Shown here piece by piece: positions 8,883-16,969 of a stretch of 64,000 bases of DNA (positions within the stretch are counted from its first letter, which is position 1; every line of letters begins with the position of its first letter). The translations under genes and the position numbers were made by a program. Origin of the DNA: Alphaproteobacteria bacterium (GTDB taxonomy: Bacteria > Pseudomonadota > Alphaproteobacteria > Reyranellales > Reyranellaceae). The notes beneath the pieces were generated by a model. That model searched no databases and was not told where the DNA came from. It saw nothing but the letters and a program-made list of their open reading frames with translations. The stretch lies in assembly GCA_016869975.1 (NCBI GenBank), contig VGCZ01000006.1:81541-145540 (forward strand). The letters are read 5' to 3'.

Positions 8883-9536
8883 ATGGGCTGGTTCTCTCGA
8901 TTCACGCGCTTCGGCGACGCGCACATGGTCTATGGCCAGGAGCGCGACAATTCCTGCGGCTTGGCCTCGATCATGATGGTCGTGTTCAAGATCAACAAGC
9001 TGAAGCCGGGCGCGCAGGCGCTGCACACCGAAAACGCCGTCATCAAGACCTTCACCGACACCCTGGGCTACGCGCCGCAGGTCGGCACCAATCAGGCCGG
9101 CACGACAGGCAGTGAGCTGGTCAAGGTGCTGAACAAGCTCAATGTCGGCAAATGGGAATATCACGTGTGTGGTGATGCCGGCGTCGCCGGCAAGATCATC
9201 GACTCGGTTGGTACCGACATCTTCTCGTTCGGCTCAGCGGCGATTGCGAACGCCATCGGCCGCGGCGCGCCGATCATCTGCGGCACGGACTGGGATGTCG
9301 CAGGCGGCCATTGGGTCGTGGTCGATACCGTCAACAATTTCTTCGGCTCACTCTATGCCAGCGTCAACGATCCCTGGGACGCCGACGTGCACATCACGCC
9401 GATCAAGCGCGGCAGCACCGTGCGCTATATCGCCGAGAAGGCAAAAACCTCGTGGGATGCGGGCGGCCTGCGCCACGAATATGCGGCCAAGCCGTCCGGC
9501 GGCAAGATGAGCGACGTGGTCGTGAAGGTGGGCTGA
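8883..9536 (+). CDS. Orphan papain-fold (C39/C70-like) cysteine peptidase or related protein
   Basis: The 217-residue protein carries a papain-type active-site pattern: Gln19 and Cys25 in YGQERDNSCGLASIMMV, His143 in GGHWVVVDTV and Asn162-Asp163 in VNDPWDADVH. This is the Gln-Cys-His-Asp/Asn layout of C39-like and AvrRpt2-like (C70) peptidases. There is no signal peptide, no ABC-transporter fusion and no obvious substrate gene next to it, so it does not look like a standard bacteriocin leader peptidase. It is monocistronic between a divergent oxidoreductase and a methyltransferase, and has its own good promoter. Some relatives are toxins or immunity-like effectors; that reading is speculative here. 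Confidence 0.65.
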   Translation: MGWFSRFTRFGDAHMVYGQERDNSCGLASIMMVVFKINKLKPGAQALHTENAVIKTFTDTLGYAPQVGTNQAGTTGSELVKVLNKLNVGKWEYHVCGDAGVAGKIIDSVGTDIFSFGSAAIANAIGRGAPIICGTDWDVAGGHWVVVDTVNNFFGSLYASVNDPWDADVHITPIKRGSTVRYIAEKAKTSWDAGGLRHEYAAKPSGGKMSDVVVKVG

Positions 9537-9590
9537 CCGGCCTCGTTTTTTCACTGGCAAGCGGGTCGCGCCGGGCCTAGGTAAGGCCGC

Positions 9591-10172
9591 ATGCTCCGGG
9601 CGGCGCGGGTTTTCATCGGCCAGATCATGGGGGCGCCGCGTGCGGTGGGCGCGGTGCTGCCCAGCTCGCGCGCGCTGGGCGAGGCGATGGTCGAGCCGAT
9701 CGACTTCACCAAGGCCAAGGTGATCGTCGAGTTCGGCGCCGGCACCGGCGCGCTGACCCACGCGATCGTGCCGCATCTGACTCCGGCGCACCGCTATCTC
9801 GGCATCGAGCTCAATCAAGCATTCGTCGAGCATCTGCGCCGCGAATTCCCCAAGCTGACTTTTGTCGCCGCCAGCGTCGAGGACCTCGACAGGATCCTGG
9901 CCGAGCACGGCATCGAGTCGATCGACGCCATCGTCTGCGGCCTGCCGTGGGCGTCGCTGCCGCTTGGCGTGCAGGAGCGCGCCTTCGGTCATGTCGGTCG
10001 CTTCCTGGTGAAGGGCGGCCTGTTCATCACCTTCGCCTATCTCCAGGGCTTGCCGCTGCCGACCGCGCGCGCCCTGCGCCAACGACTCGGCGCGATGTTC
10101 AGCGAGGTCTCGCGCACGCGCATCGTCTGGGGCAACGTGCCGCCCGCCTTCGCCTATGTCTGCCGAAAATAG
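9591..10172 (+). CDS. SAM-dependent methyltransferase, PmtA-like phospholipid N-methyltransferase family
   Basis: The 193-residue protein has the PmtA-type N-terminus (AARVFIGQIMGAPRAVGAVLPSSRALGEAM), the SAM motif VEFGAGTGALT near residue 46 and a GLPWASLP motif near 122 resembling the NLPW/NPPY motif of N-methyltransferases. PmtA relatives methylate phosphatidylethanolamine towards phosphatidylcholine at the membrane, but small proteins of this group are also confused with rRNA adenine dimethylases. The stop codon abuts the ATG of the following SDR gene, so translation is probably coupled. Confidence 0.75.
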   Translation: MLRAARVFIGQIMGAPRAVGAVLPSSRALGEAMVEPIDFTKAKVIVEFGAGTGALTHAIVPHLTPAHRYLGIELNQAFVEHLRREFPKLTFVAASVEDLDRILAEHGIESIDAIVCGLPWASLPLGVQERAFGHVGRFLVKGGLFITFAYLQGLPLPTARALRQRLGAMFSEVSRTRIVWGNVPPAFAYVCRK

Positions 10173-10961
10173 ATGTCCCCGAGCCCCATGAAAGCTGCCC
10201 TGGTCACCGGCGCCGGCAAGCGCATCGGCCGCGCTTTCGCGCTGGCGTTGGCGCGCGACGGCTGGTTCGTGTTCGTGCACTACAACGCCTCGGCGGAGGA
10301 GGCGAGGGCGACGGTGGCCGAGATCGTCGCGGCGGGCGGCAAGGCGAAAGCGGTACGCGCCGACCTGTCCTCGGTGCGGCAGACCGAGGCGCTGATCGAC
10401 AATTGCCAAGTCAAAGGCGTGGCGCTGACCTGCCTGGTCAACAGCGCCTCGCTGTTCGCCTTCGACGCCGCGCCGCACGCCGACGCCCGGCTGTTCGACC
10501 AGCACATGGCGGTGAACCTGCGCGCGCCGATGCTGCTGGCGCAGGCGCTGGCGCGGCAGCTGCCGGATGATGAGACCGGCGTGATCGTCAATCTCCTCGA
10601 CCAGAAGCTCTGGAACCTGAATCCCGATTTCCTGAGCTATTCGCTGAGCAAGATCGGCCTGCAGGGCTTGACCACCATGCTGGCCCAGGCCTTCGCGCCG
10701 CGTCTGCGGGTGGCCGGCATCGCGCCCGGCCTGACCCTGCGCAGCGGCAAGCAGACCGACGAGCGCTTCCGCCAGCAGCACACCGCCAATCCGCTGGGCG
10801 TCGGCGTCGAGCCCGAGGATCTGGTTCGTGCCCTGCGCTTCATCCTGGCGACGCCATCCTTCACCGGCGACACGCTGATCGTCGACAGCGGCGAGCACCT
10901 CACCGGCCGTCCCCGCGACATAGCCTTCGATCCCCGGGCGAAGAGGATCGGCAGCAAATGA
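10173..10961 (+). CDS. Short-chain dehydrogenase, FolM/pteridine reductase-like
   Basis: The 262-residue SDR has the cofactor loop VTGAGKRIGRAFA near residue 10, SerTyr-type catalysis in YSLSK (about 150-154) and a C-terminal GEHLTGRPRDIAF tail. The Lys-Arg in the glycine loop (GKRIG) and the overlap with folB resemble FolM-type dihydromonapterin/dihydrofolate reductases, which use NADPH. The usual NNAG motif is altered to VNSASLF, as in pteridine reductases. It is tightly coupled to folB by a 4-base overlap, supporting a role in pterin reduction. Confidence 0.75.
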   Translation: MSPSPMKAALVTGAGKRIGRAFALALARDGWFVFVHYNASAEEARATVAEIVAAGGKAKAVRADLSSVRQTEALIDNCQVKGVALTCLVNSASLFAFDAAPHADARLFDQHMAVNLRAPMLLAQALARQLPDDETGVIVNLLDQKLWNLNPDFLSYSLSKIGLQGLTTMLAQAFAPRLRVAGIAPGLTLRSGKQTDERFRQQHTANPLGVGVEPEDLVRALRFILATPSFTGDTLIVDSGEHLTGRPRDIAFDPRAKRIGSK

Positions 10962-11359
10962 ATGGCGACGCCATCACCGTCGACTTGCTGCGCCGCGACG
11001 GCGAGACGCGTCGCATCTTTTTGCGCGATCTGCGGGTGATGGCCGATATCGGCATCCACGATTTCGAGAAGACCGCGCCGCAGCCGCTGCTGATCAACAT
11101 CGAGCTGTGGGTGGGGGTGCCCAAGGGCGATCTCGCCGACGACATCGCCAACGTGCTCGACTACGACTTCGTACGCGATGGCGTGGTGGCGCTGGTGAAG
11201 GGCCAGCGTTTCAACCTGCAGGAGACGTTGGTGCACGCGATCCTCGACCTGTGCCTGACCCGGCCGCAAGTGCTGGTGGCGCGGGTGTCGAGCGCCAAGA
11301 CCGACGTGTACCCCGATGTCGCCGCCGCCGGCTACGAAGCCACGCGCGTGCGGCGATGA
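10958..11359 (+). CDS. folB: Dihydroneopterin aldolase
   Basis: The 133-residue protein contains the FolB blocks IFLRDLRVMADIGIHDFEK (about 20-38), the strand QPLLINIEL, the NVLDYDFVRDGV segment with the substrate-binding Tyr-Asp, and FNLQETLVHAILDLCL with the pterin-anchoring Glu. FolB splits 7,8-dihydroneopterin into 6-hydroxymethyl-dihydropterin and glycolaldehyde in folate synthesis. It overlaps the SDR upstream (ATGA). An intergenic palindrome begins 9 bases after its stop. Confidence 0.9.
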   Translation: MNGDAITVDLLRRDGETRRIFLRDLRVMADIGIHDFEKTAPQPLLINIELWVGVPKGDLADDIANVLDYDFVRDGVVALVKGQRFNLQETLVHAILDLCLTRPQVLVARVSSAKTDVYPDVAAAGYEATRVRR

Positions 11360-11367
11360 TGACTCAT

Positions 11368-11392
11368 TACCTTCCCCCTCCGGGGGAAGGTA
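11368..11392. repeat. Family A intergenic palindrome, copy 1
   Basis: Perfect 11-bp arms (TACCTTCCCCC and its complement) flank a TCC spacer. The same 25 bases recur without change at 13795-13819, and looser copies lie near 30744, 49763 and 53192. It sits between folB and the alcohol dehydrogenase gene and could fold as a hairpin in the RNA. Confidence 0.85.
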
Positions 11393-11423
11393 GTAGAGTT
11401 GCGCCATCAATTCGGAGAGAGAG

Positions 11424-12527
11424 ATGAAAACGCGCGCCGCCGTGCTGTTCGAGGTCAACAAGCCGTTGCAGGTGGTCGAGCTTGATCTGGCGCCACCGAA
11501 GGCGGGCGAGGCGCGGGTGAAGATGAGGGCGGCCGGCGTCTGCCAGAGCGACTGGCACGTGATGAACGGTGACTGGCCGACGGCGCTGCCGGTGGTGCCG
11601 GGTCACGAGGCAGCCGGCATCGTCGAGGAGGTCGCGCCCGACGTCACCTCGGTGAAGCCGGGCGATCATGTGGTCTTCTCCTTCCGGCCGCATTGCGGGC
11701 GCTGCCGCTACTGCACGGCGGGCCGCACGGTGTTGTGCATCGGCCGGCTGAACTCGCCGCCGTCGGCGCTGTTCGATGGCACTTTGCGGCTCTCGCAGGG
11801 CGCCACCGGCGTCAACCAGATGGCGCGCATCGGCACCTTCAGCGAGCAGGTTGTGGTGCCGGCGGAGATGCTGGTGCCGATCCGCAAGGACATGCCCTGG
11901 CCGCAGGCCGCGCTGGTCGGCTGCTGCGTCGCCACCGGCGTCGGTGCCGTCACACGCCACGCCAAGATCGAGGCCGGCTCGACCGTGCTGGTGATCGGCT
12001 GCGGCGGCGTGGGGCTGAACGCCATTCAGGGCGCGATGCTGTCAGGCGCGCGCAAGATCATCGCCTGCGACCTGCTCGACAACAAGCTGGCGATGGCCAG
12101 GACATTCGGCGCGACGGATACCGTCAACAGCACCAAGGAAGACGCGGTCAAGCGCATCAAGGAGCTGACCGGCGGGCTGGGCGTCGACTATGCCTTCGAC
12201 GCGGTGAGTATCGACAAGACCCAGGCGCTGGCCTTCGACTCGCTGGCGCCGGCGGGCCACGCGGTCACGGTCGGCGTGCCAGCCGCCACCATGCGCGCTG
12301 CCTATTCGCCGCTCAACATGGTGTTCACGGAGAAGACCATCTCCGGCACGTTCTACGGCTCGGTGCGACCCAACGTCGATTTCCCCGTGCTGGTCGACCA
12401 CTACATGAACAGGCGGCTGAACATCGACGGGCTGATCAGCCGCACCTACAAGCTCGACGAGATCAACGAGGGCTTCCGTGCCATGATGGGCGGCGAGGTG
12501 GCACGCGGCGTCGTGGTGTTCGACTGA
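11424..12527 (+). CDS. Zinc-dependent alcohol dehydrogenase
   Basis: The 367-residue medium-chain dehydrogenase shows the catalytic zinc ligands in GVCQSDWHV (Cys about 39), GHEAAG (His about 61) and GCCVATG (Cys about 165), and the four-cysteine structural zinc lobe in CGRCRYCTAGRTVLC (about 92-106). The NAD-binding GCGGVGLNAI motif is near residue 193, with Asp at the end of the second strand (ACDLLDN), which favours NAD over NADP. It probably oxidises an alcohol or hydroxyacyl substrate. Its stop shares one base with the next start (TGATG), so it leads a three-gene operon. Confidence 0.9.
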   Translation: MKTRAAVLFEVNKPLQVVELDLAPPKAGEARVKMRAAGVCQSDWHVMNGDWPTALPVVPGHEAAGIVEEVAPDVTSVKPGDHVVFSFRPHCGRCRYCTAGRTVLCIGRLNSPPSALFDGTLRLSQGATGVNQMARIGTFSEQVVVPAEMLVPIRKDMPWPQAALVGCCVATGVGAVTRHAKIEAGSTVLVIGCGGVGLNAIQGAMLSGARKIIACDLLDNKLAMARTFGATDTVNSTKEDAVKRIKELTGGLGVDYAFDAVSIDKTQALAFDSLAPAGHAVTVGVPAATMRAAYSPLNMVFTEKTISGTFYGSVRPNVDFPVLVDHYMNRRLNIDGLISRTYKLDEINEGFRAMMGGEVARGVVVFD

Positions 12528-12895
12528 TGCTCGACCGCCTGCCCCAGCTCGTGAACGCGGACGCGGTGCTGCGTTATCGCGGTCGCGGCCTGAACACGAC
12601 CTTCCTGGTCGCCGTCGGCGCGCAGGAGTGGCTGCTGCACATCGACGACGGCAAGGTCGCGCGCGTCGAGAAGGGACCCTTCCGCATGCCCACCTACAGC
12701 TTCGCCCTGCGCGGCGGCGAGGAAGGCTGGATGCGCTTCTGGCAGGCCGTGCCGCCGCCGTACTACCAGGACCTGTTCGGCCTGATGCGCCAGGGCGAAT
12801 TGCGCGCCGAAGGTGATCTGCGGCAGTTCTGGGCACGGGTCATGTATGTGAAGGGCGTGCTGGGCGCGCTGCGCGGGCAGGCGGGCGCGGCATGA
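12527..12895 (+). CDS. Conserved small protein of unknown function in ADH-hydrolase operon (SCP2-like size)
   Basis: This 122-residue protein (MLDRLPQLVNADAVLRYRG...) is placed by an exact TGATG overlap with the dehydrogenase and an ATGA overlap with the downstream hydrolase. It has no signal peptide or membrane span. The order of a strand pair (NTTFLVAVGAQEWLLHIDDGKV), a Trp/Pro-rich middle (WMRFWQAVPPPYYQDLFGLM) and a final helix recalls sterol-carrier-protein-2-like lipid-binding domains. That resemblance is weak, so the function is left open. Tight coupling on both sides says it acts with its neighbours. Confidence 0.75.
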   Translation: MLDRLPQLVNADAVLRYRGRGLNTTFLVAVGAQEWLLHIDDGKVARVEKGPFRMPTYSFALRGGEEGWMRFWQAVPPPYYQDLFGLMRQGELRAEGDLRQFWARVMYVKGVLGALRGQAGAA

Positions 12896-13740
12896 GCGTC
12901 GATTTCGAGCCCATCGTCGGCCGCTACCTGCGCTTTCCCTTCAAGGGCCGCGACTACCGGCTTTATGTCGAGGAAGCGGGGCAGGGCATCCCGCTGCTCT
13001 GCCTGCACACCGCCGGGTCGGACGGCCGGCAGTACCGCGCGCTGATGAACGATCCGGCGATCACCGCGAAGTACCGCGTGATCGCCTTCGACCTGCCGTG
13101 GCATGGCAAGTCCTCACCGCCCGAGGGCTTCCACCTCGAGGAATACAAGCTCACGCGCGAATTCTACATCGACATCATTGTCGCCGTGGCCCAGGCGCTG
13201 GAGCTCGACAGGCCTGTCGTGATGGGCTGCTCGATCGGCGGGCGCGTGGTGCTGGGGCTGGCGGCCGATCACGCGCATGTCTTTCGCGCCATCATTGGCC
13301 TTCAATCCTCGGCGACGCCCAGTGCCTACTACGACATCGGCTGGCTCAACCATCCCGAGGCCGATCACAGCGAGCTGGCCCTGGGCGCGGTGTCTGGCCT
13401 GATGGCGCCGACCGGGCCGGAGTCCGAGCGCTGGGAAACGCTGTGGCACTACATGCAGGGCGGGCCGGGCATCTTCTACGGCGACCTGCATTTCTATACG
13501 GTCGATGGCGACTTGCGGGATCGCCTGCACCGCATCGACACGACCAAGTGCCCGCTCTACCTGCTGACCGGCGAGTACGACTATTCATGCAAACCCGAAT
13601 ACACGCTGGAGGTCGGCAAGGCCGTGCACGGCGCGAAGATCACCATCATGAAGGGCCTCGGCCACTTCCCGATGAGCGAGAACCCGCCGCTGTTCCGCGA
13701 CTTCATCCTGCCGGTGCTCGAGGAGATCGCGGGCCGGTAA
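12892..13740 (+). CDS. Alpha/beta hydrolase
   Basis: The 282-residue protein is a standard alpha/beta hydrolase: oxyanion region LLCLHTAGSDGRQYRAL near residue 35, a DLPWHGKS strand-turn near 67, nucleophile motif GCSIGG (Ser near 108), acid in TGEYDYSC near 227 and His in GLGHFPMSENP near 258. It resembles meta-cleavage product hydrolases and epoxide hydrolases, with no substrate named by sequence. It is the last gene of the dehydrogenase operon, joined by a 4-base overlap. Confidence 0.88.
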   Translation: MSVDFEPIVGRYLRFPFKGRDYRLYVEEAGQGIPLLCLHTAGSDGRQYRALMNDPAITAKYRVIAFDLPWHGKSSPPEGFHLEEYKLTREFYIDIIVAVAQALELDRPVVMGCSIGGRVVLGLAADHAHVFRAIIGLQSSATPSAYYDIGWLNHPEADHSELALGAVSGLMAPTGPESERWETLWHYMQGGPGIFYGDLHFYTVDGDLRDRLHRIDTTKCPLYLLTGEYDYSCKPEYTLEVGKAVHGAKITIMKGLGHFPMSENPPLFRDFILPVLEEIAGR

Positions 13741-13794
13741 CCTGCCTTCCACCGGAGGGTAGGGCTATCACATCTGGCCGGCTTGACTCGGTCA

Positions 13795-13819
13795 TACCTT
13801 CCCCCTCCGGGGGAAGGTA
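13795..13819. repeat. Family A intergenic palindrome, copy 2
   Basis: This copy is base-for-base the same as the one at 11368-11392. It ends 11 bases before the ATG at 13831, so an RNA hairpin here would sit next to the ribosome site (AAAGGA at 13819-13824) of the first EamA gene. A partial copy of the same family (CCTTCCACCGGAGGGTAGG) lies at about 13745-13763. Confidence 0.85.
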
Positions 13820-13830
13820 AAGGACCAGCG

Positions 13831-14745
13831 ATGAATCGCGGCGCGATGCTCGCGGCGTCAGCCGGCCTGATGGGGTGCGCCCTCATCTGGGGCTCGATGA
13901 CGCCGATCCTCAAGGAACTGACGACGAGCATCGACCTGTGGCTTCTGTCGTCAATGCGCTACCTGCCGGGCCTGCCGGTGCTGTGGCTGGCGTGGTGGCT
14001 GGTGCGGCGGCCGAGCGGCGCCAAGCGTCCGGCGCGCGTCGGCGAGCTGGCCTCGCTTGGCCTGGCGATGGCCGGGTTCTCGGTGCTCTACACCTTCGGC
14101 GTGCGCCATTCGCACCCCGTGACTGCGGCGATCGTGCTCAACACCGGGCCGGTGATCGCGGCCGCGATGGCGTGGCTACTGCTGCGCGCCAAGCCCGTGC
14201 GCGGCTTCTGGGTCGCGGTGGCGCTCAGCCTCTCCGGCGCGGCGCTGGTGATCGCTGGCGCGCCCGGCTTCCGCGAGCGCGGCCTGGGGTTCGAGGGCGG
14301 CGAACCGTTGCTGATCCTGGCCCAGATCGGCTGGCAGTGGTACTCGATCCGCGCCCAGCAATGGTTGGGCGATCGCGGCCAGATCGGGCTGAGCGCGATC
14401 ACCACCACCGTCGGCGGCCTGTGGATGGTGGTGCTCTATAGCGGCATCGTCGCCGCCGGCGCCGGCGGCGCGCTGCCGACCGCGGTGACCCCGGTGCAGG
14501 TGGGCTACCTGGTCTGGGTATCGGTCTTCGGCGTCGCCATCGCCACTCTGCTGTGGAACTTCGGCGTCAGCCGGCTGTCGGTGCCGGTGGCGTCGCTGCA
14601 CATGACGGCCTCGCCCGTCGTGGCGGTGGTGACGGCCTGGATCGTCGGCTATCCGCCGACGGCGCTGCAGGTCGTGGGCGGCGCGGTGGTGCTGTCGGGC
14701 ATCGTCTACCTCCAGACCCGTCAGCTGATGAAGGCGCGCACGTGA
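13831..14745 (+). CDS. EamA/DMT-family membrane exporter 1
   Basis: The 304-residue protein has ten predicted membrane helices arranged as two EamA repeats; the first begins GLMGCALIWGSMTPILKEL and the second near residue 160. Proteins of this type export amino acids or small metabolites. The ATG at 13831 was chosen because an earlier in-frame start would lie inside the intergenic palindrome. A GTGA overlap couples it to a second EamA gene, so the two may form a heterodimer. Confidence 0.88.
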   Translation: MNRGAMLAASAGLMGCALIWGSMTPILKELTTSIDLWLLSSMRYLPGLPVLWLAWWLVRRPSGAKRPARVGELASLGLAMAGFSVLYTFGVRHSHPVTAAIVLNTGPVIAAAMAWLLLRAKPVRGFWVAVALSLSGAALVIAGAPGFRERGLGFEGGEPLLILAQIGWQWYSIRAQQWLGDRGQIGLSAITTTVGGLWMVVLYSGIVAAGAGGALPTAVTPVQVGYLVWVSVFGVAIATLLWNFGVSRLSVPVASLHMTASPVVAVVTAWIVGYPPTALQVVGGAVVLSGIVYLQTRQLMKART

Positions 14746-15659
14746 ACGGCTCGCCCTCGGCGCGGGGCGCGTGGATCGGGCTGTCGGCGTTCTTCGTCAC
14801 GGCCGTGTTCTGGGGCGCCAATGTGCCGGTGACGGCGGTGCTGTTCGGCGCCTTCGATCCCTACTACATGTCGATCTGGCGGGTGGCGGTCGCGACGGTG
14901 GCGCTGGCCGCGATGCTGGTCGCGACCCAGGGCTGGTCGGCGCTGGCGATCCCGATCGGCTGGACCCGCTTCGCGCTGCTCGGGCTCAGCATGAGCGCGT
15001 TCTTCGTGATCTATAATGTCGGCCTGCTCTACACCAACGCCATCACCGCCGCCGCCGTCATGGTCGGCTCACCGATCTACGCCGCGCTGTTCCTGCGGGC
15101 GACGACCGGCGCGCCCTTCGACAAGGGCTTCTGGGTGGCGGCGCCGCTCACCCTGATCGGGGGCGCTATCGCCGTGCTGGGCAGGGCCGAGGCCGGCGGT
15201 CAAACGCTCAGCCTGCAGGGCGGCGAGCCGCTGATCGCGCTCTGCATCGTGGCCTGGACGCTCTACTCGATGGCCGCCCAGCGCTGGTTTCGCCCCGAGG
15301 AAAGCCAGCTCAGGCGCACCTATGTCGGATGCTTCTCGGCGATCTTCTGGTCGAGCGTGATCTGGCTGGTCTGCCGCGTTGTCGGCATCGCCGGGCCGCC
15401 CAATCTGGATCCGCCGGCCGAGGCGGTCCTGTTGCTGGTCGGCATCGCGGTCCTGGCCACGGCCGTGGCCGGGGTGAGCTGGAATGTCGGGGTCAGCCGG
15501 CTGGGTATCGCCGCCGGCTCGCTGTGGCAGAACGCCGTGCCGGTCTTCGCCGTGCTGATCTCGATGGCCTTCGGCATCCATCCGACCGGCCAGCAGATCG
15601 TCGGCGGGGTGATCGTCATGGCCGGGGTGGCCTATATGCAGTGGCTGAAGTTCCGCTGA
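14742..15659 (+). CDS. EamA/DMT-family membrane exporter 2
   Basis: The 305-residue product is a second ten-helix DMT protein (AFFVTAVFWGANVPVTAVLFG near residue 14, and a C-terminal repeat ending TGQQIVGGVIVMAGVAYMQW). The GTG at 14742 is selected because it overlaps the previous stop by four bases and gives a normal family N-terminus. It shows the same WYSIRAQQW/LYSMAAQRWF pattern in the middle as its neighbour, which indicates an old duplication. Confidence 0.88.
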   Translation: MNGSPSARGAWIGLSAFFVTAVFWGANVPVTAVLFGAFDPYYMSIWRVAVATVALAAMLVATQGWSALAIPIGWTRFALLGLSMSAFFVIYNVGLLYTNAITAAAVMVGSPIYAALFLRATTGAPFDKGFWVAAPLTLIGGAIAVLGRAEAGGQTLSLQGGEPLIALCIVAWTLYSMAAQRWFRPEESQLRRTYVGCFSAIFWSSVIWLVCRVVGIAGPPNLDPPAEAVLLLVGIAVLATAVAGVSWNVGVSRLGIAAGSLWQNAVPVFAVLISMAFGIHPTGQQIVGGVIVMAGVAYMQWLKFR

Positions 15660-15750
15660 CGATGGCGCCGCAATTGCGCCGCCTGCCTGTGCTACAGGTG
15701 TGCTTTCCGCCGCCCGGTGCGTGAGCGTGCGGCGGTTTCCGGGGGAAGGC

Positions 15751-16479
15751 ATGAAGGGCGTCATTCTGGCCGGCGGCAAGGGCACCAGGCTGTATCCGCT
15801 GACCAAAGCCACCAACAAGCATCTGCTGCCGGTCGGCCGCGAGCCGATGATCTACCATCCGATCCGTCACATGGTGGCGGCCGGCATCACCGACATCCTG
15901 GTGGTCACGTCGGTCGACCACATGGGCGAGATGGTGAACTGCCTGGGCTCCGGCGTCGAGCTGGGCTGCGGGCTGACCTACCGCGTGCAGGACGGCGCGC
16001 TGGGCATCGCCAACGCGCTGTCGCTGGCCGAGGGCTTCGCCGGCGGCGGCAAGATCTGCGTCTTCCTCGGCGACAACGTCTTCCAGAGCTCGATCGCGCC
16101 GATCGTCGAGTCCTTCCGCAGGCAGGACAAGGGCGCGCGCGTGGTGATCAAGAGCGTGCACGATCCCGAGCGCTACGGTGTGGCCGCGCTCGACGAGCAG
16201 CATATCGTCGAGATCGAAGAGAAGCCGGCCAAGCCCAAGACCTCCTTCGCGGTGGTCGGCCTGTACTTCTACGACGGCCAGGTCTTCGACATCATCCGCG
16301 GCATCAAGCCCTCGGCGCGCGGCGAGTACGAGATCACCTCGGTCAACAACGCCTATATCGCGCGCCGCCAGCTGCAATACGAGATCTATCCCGGCGCCTG
16401 GACCGACGCCGGCACCTTCGAGTCGCTGATCGAGGCCAACAAGCTGCTGCACGACACCGCCAACGAGATCGCGCGATGA
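15751..16479 (+). CDS. rmlA: Glucose-1-phosphate thymidylyltransferase-type nucleotidyltransferase (short form)
   Basis: The 242-residue enzyme has the nucleotide-binding GVILAGGKGTRLYPLT at its N-terminus, the FLGDNVF Asp-containing metal motif near residue 107, and the sugar-binding blocks EIEEKPAKPK, GLYFYD and WTDAGTFESL. RmlA enzymes join dTTP and glucose-1-phosphate to give dTDP-glucose. At 242 residues it lacks about 50 C-terminal residues found in classic RmlA (about 290). The GGGGGAAGG site upstream of the ATG at 15751 supports this start. It begins the dTDP-amino-sugar set. Confidence 0.88.
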   Translation: MKGVILAGGKGTRLYPLTKATNKHLLPVGREPMIYHPIRHMVAAGITDILVVTSVDHMGEMVNCLGSGVELGCGLTYRVQDGALGIANALSLAEGFAGGGKICVFLGDNVFQSSIAPIVESFRRQDKGARVVIKSVHDPERYGVAALDEQHIVEIEEKPAKPKTSFAVVGLYFYDGQVFDIIRGIKPSARGEYEITSVNNAYIARRQLQYEIYPGAWTDAGTFESLIEANKLLHDTANEIAR

Positions 16480-16490
16480 GGAGCGTCGAC

Positions 16491-16549
16491 AGCCACCCCC
16501 ATCCGGCGCTTCGCGCCACCTTCCCCCGCCAACGGGGGATGGGAGAAGG
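16491..16549. repeat. Family A-related GC-rich intergenic palindrome (long form)
   Basis: The element reads AGCCACCCCCATCCGGCGC, then a short GCGC stem, then CACCTTCCCCCGCC with a complementary GGGGG-containing arm ending GAGAAGG. A close copy lies at 51884-51935. It fills the gap between rmlA and the fdtA-like gene. Confidence 0.7.
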
Positions 16550-16558
16550 GACCGCGTC

Positions 16559-16969
16559 ATGAAGGTCCGTGGCTGCCGCTGGGTGGATGTGCGGGGTTCG
16601 TCCGATCCGCGCGGCACAGTGAGCTTCATCGAGACTGGCATCGATCTCGACTTCACCATCCGCCGCGCCTTCTGGATCCACGGCGTGCCGGTGGGCAAGC
16701 CGCGCGGCCATCACGCGCATCGCGAGGTGCGGCTGGCGATGATCGCGGTAGCCGGCGGCGCGGACCTGGTCCTCGACGACGGCACCCATCGCGAGACCGT
16801 GCGGCTCGACCGGCCGGATCGCGCCATGCTGGTCGAGCCCTGGGTCTGGCACGAGCTGGTGGATTTCGCCGCCTCGACGGTCGTGCTGGTCCTCGCCTCG
16901 GCCAACTATGCCGAATCCGACTATATCAGGGACTACGACACGTTCCGCCGCGAGGTCAAAGCGCGATGA
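16559..16969 (+). CDS. fdtA: FdtA/QdtA-type dTDP-4-keto-6-deoxyglucose 3,4-ketoisomerase (WxcM-like cupin)
   Basis: The 136-residue cupin has the family pattern [11 protein letters not shown], then [21 protein letters not shown] with the conserved His-His-x-His cluster near residue 52, and [14 protein letters not shown] near residue 95. FdtA and QdtA move the keto group of dTDP-4-keto-6-deoxyglucose from C4 to C3, differing in C4 stereochemistry; sequence by eye cannot say which product forms. The stop overlaps the aminotransferase start by four bases, so isomerisation and amination are translationally coupled. Confidence 0.88.
   Translation: MKVRGCRWVDVRGSSDPRGTVSFIETGIDLDFTIRRAFWIHGVPVGKPRGHHAHREVRLAMIAVAGGADLVLDDGTHRETVRLDRPDRAMLVEPWVWHELVDFAASTVVLVLASANYAESDYIRDYDTFRREVKAR

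Noticed and set aside
9348..10898. A 516-codon minus-strand frame opposite the methyltransferase and SDR genes
   Set aside because: The plus-strand genes have recognisable motifs and start/stop coupling; the antisense translation is rich in Arg, Gln and His and matches nothing.
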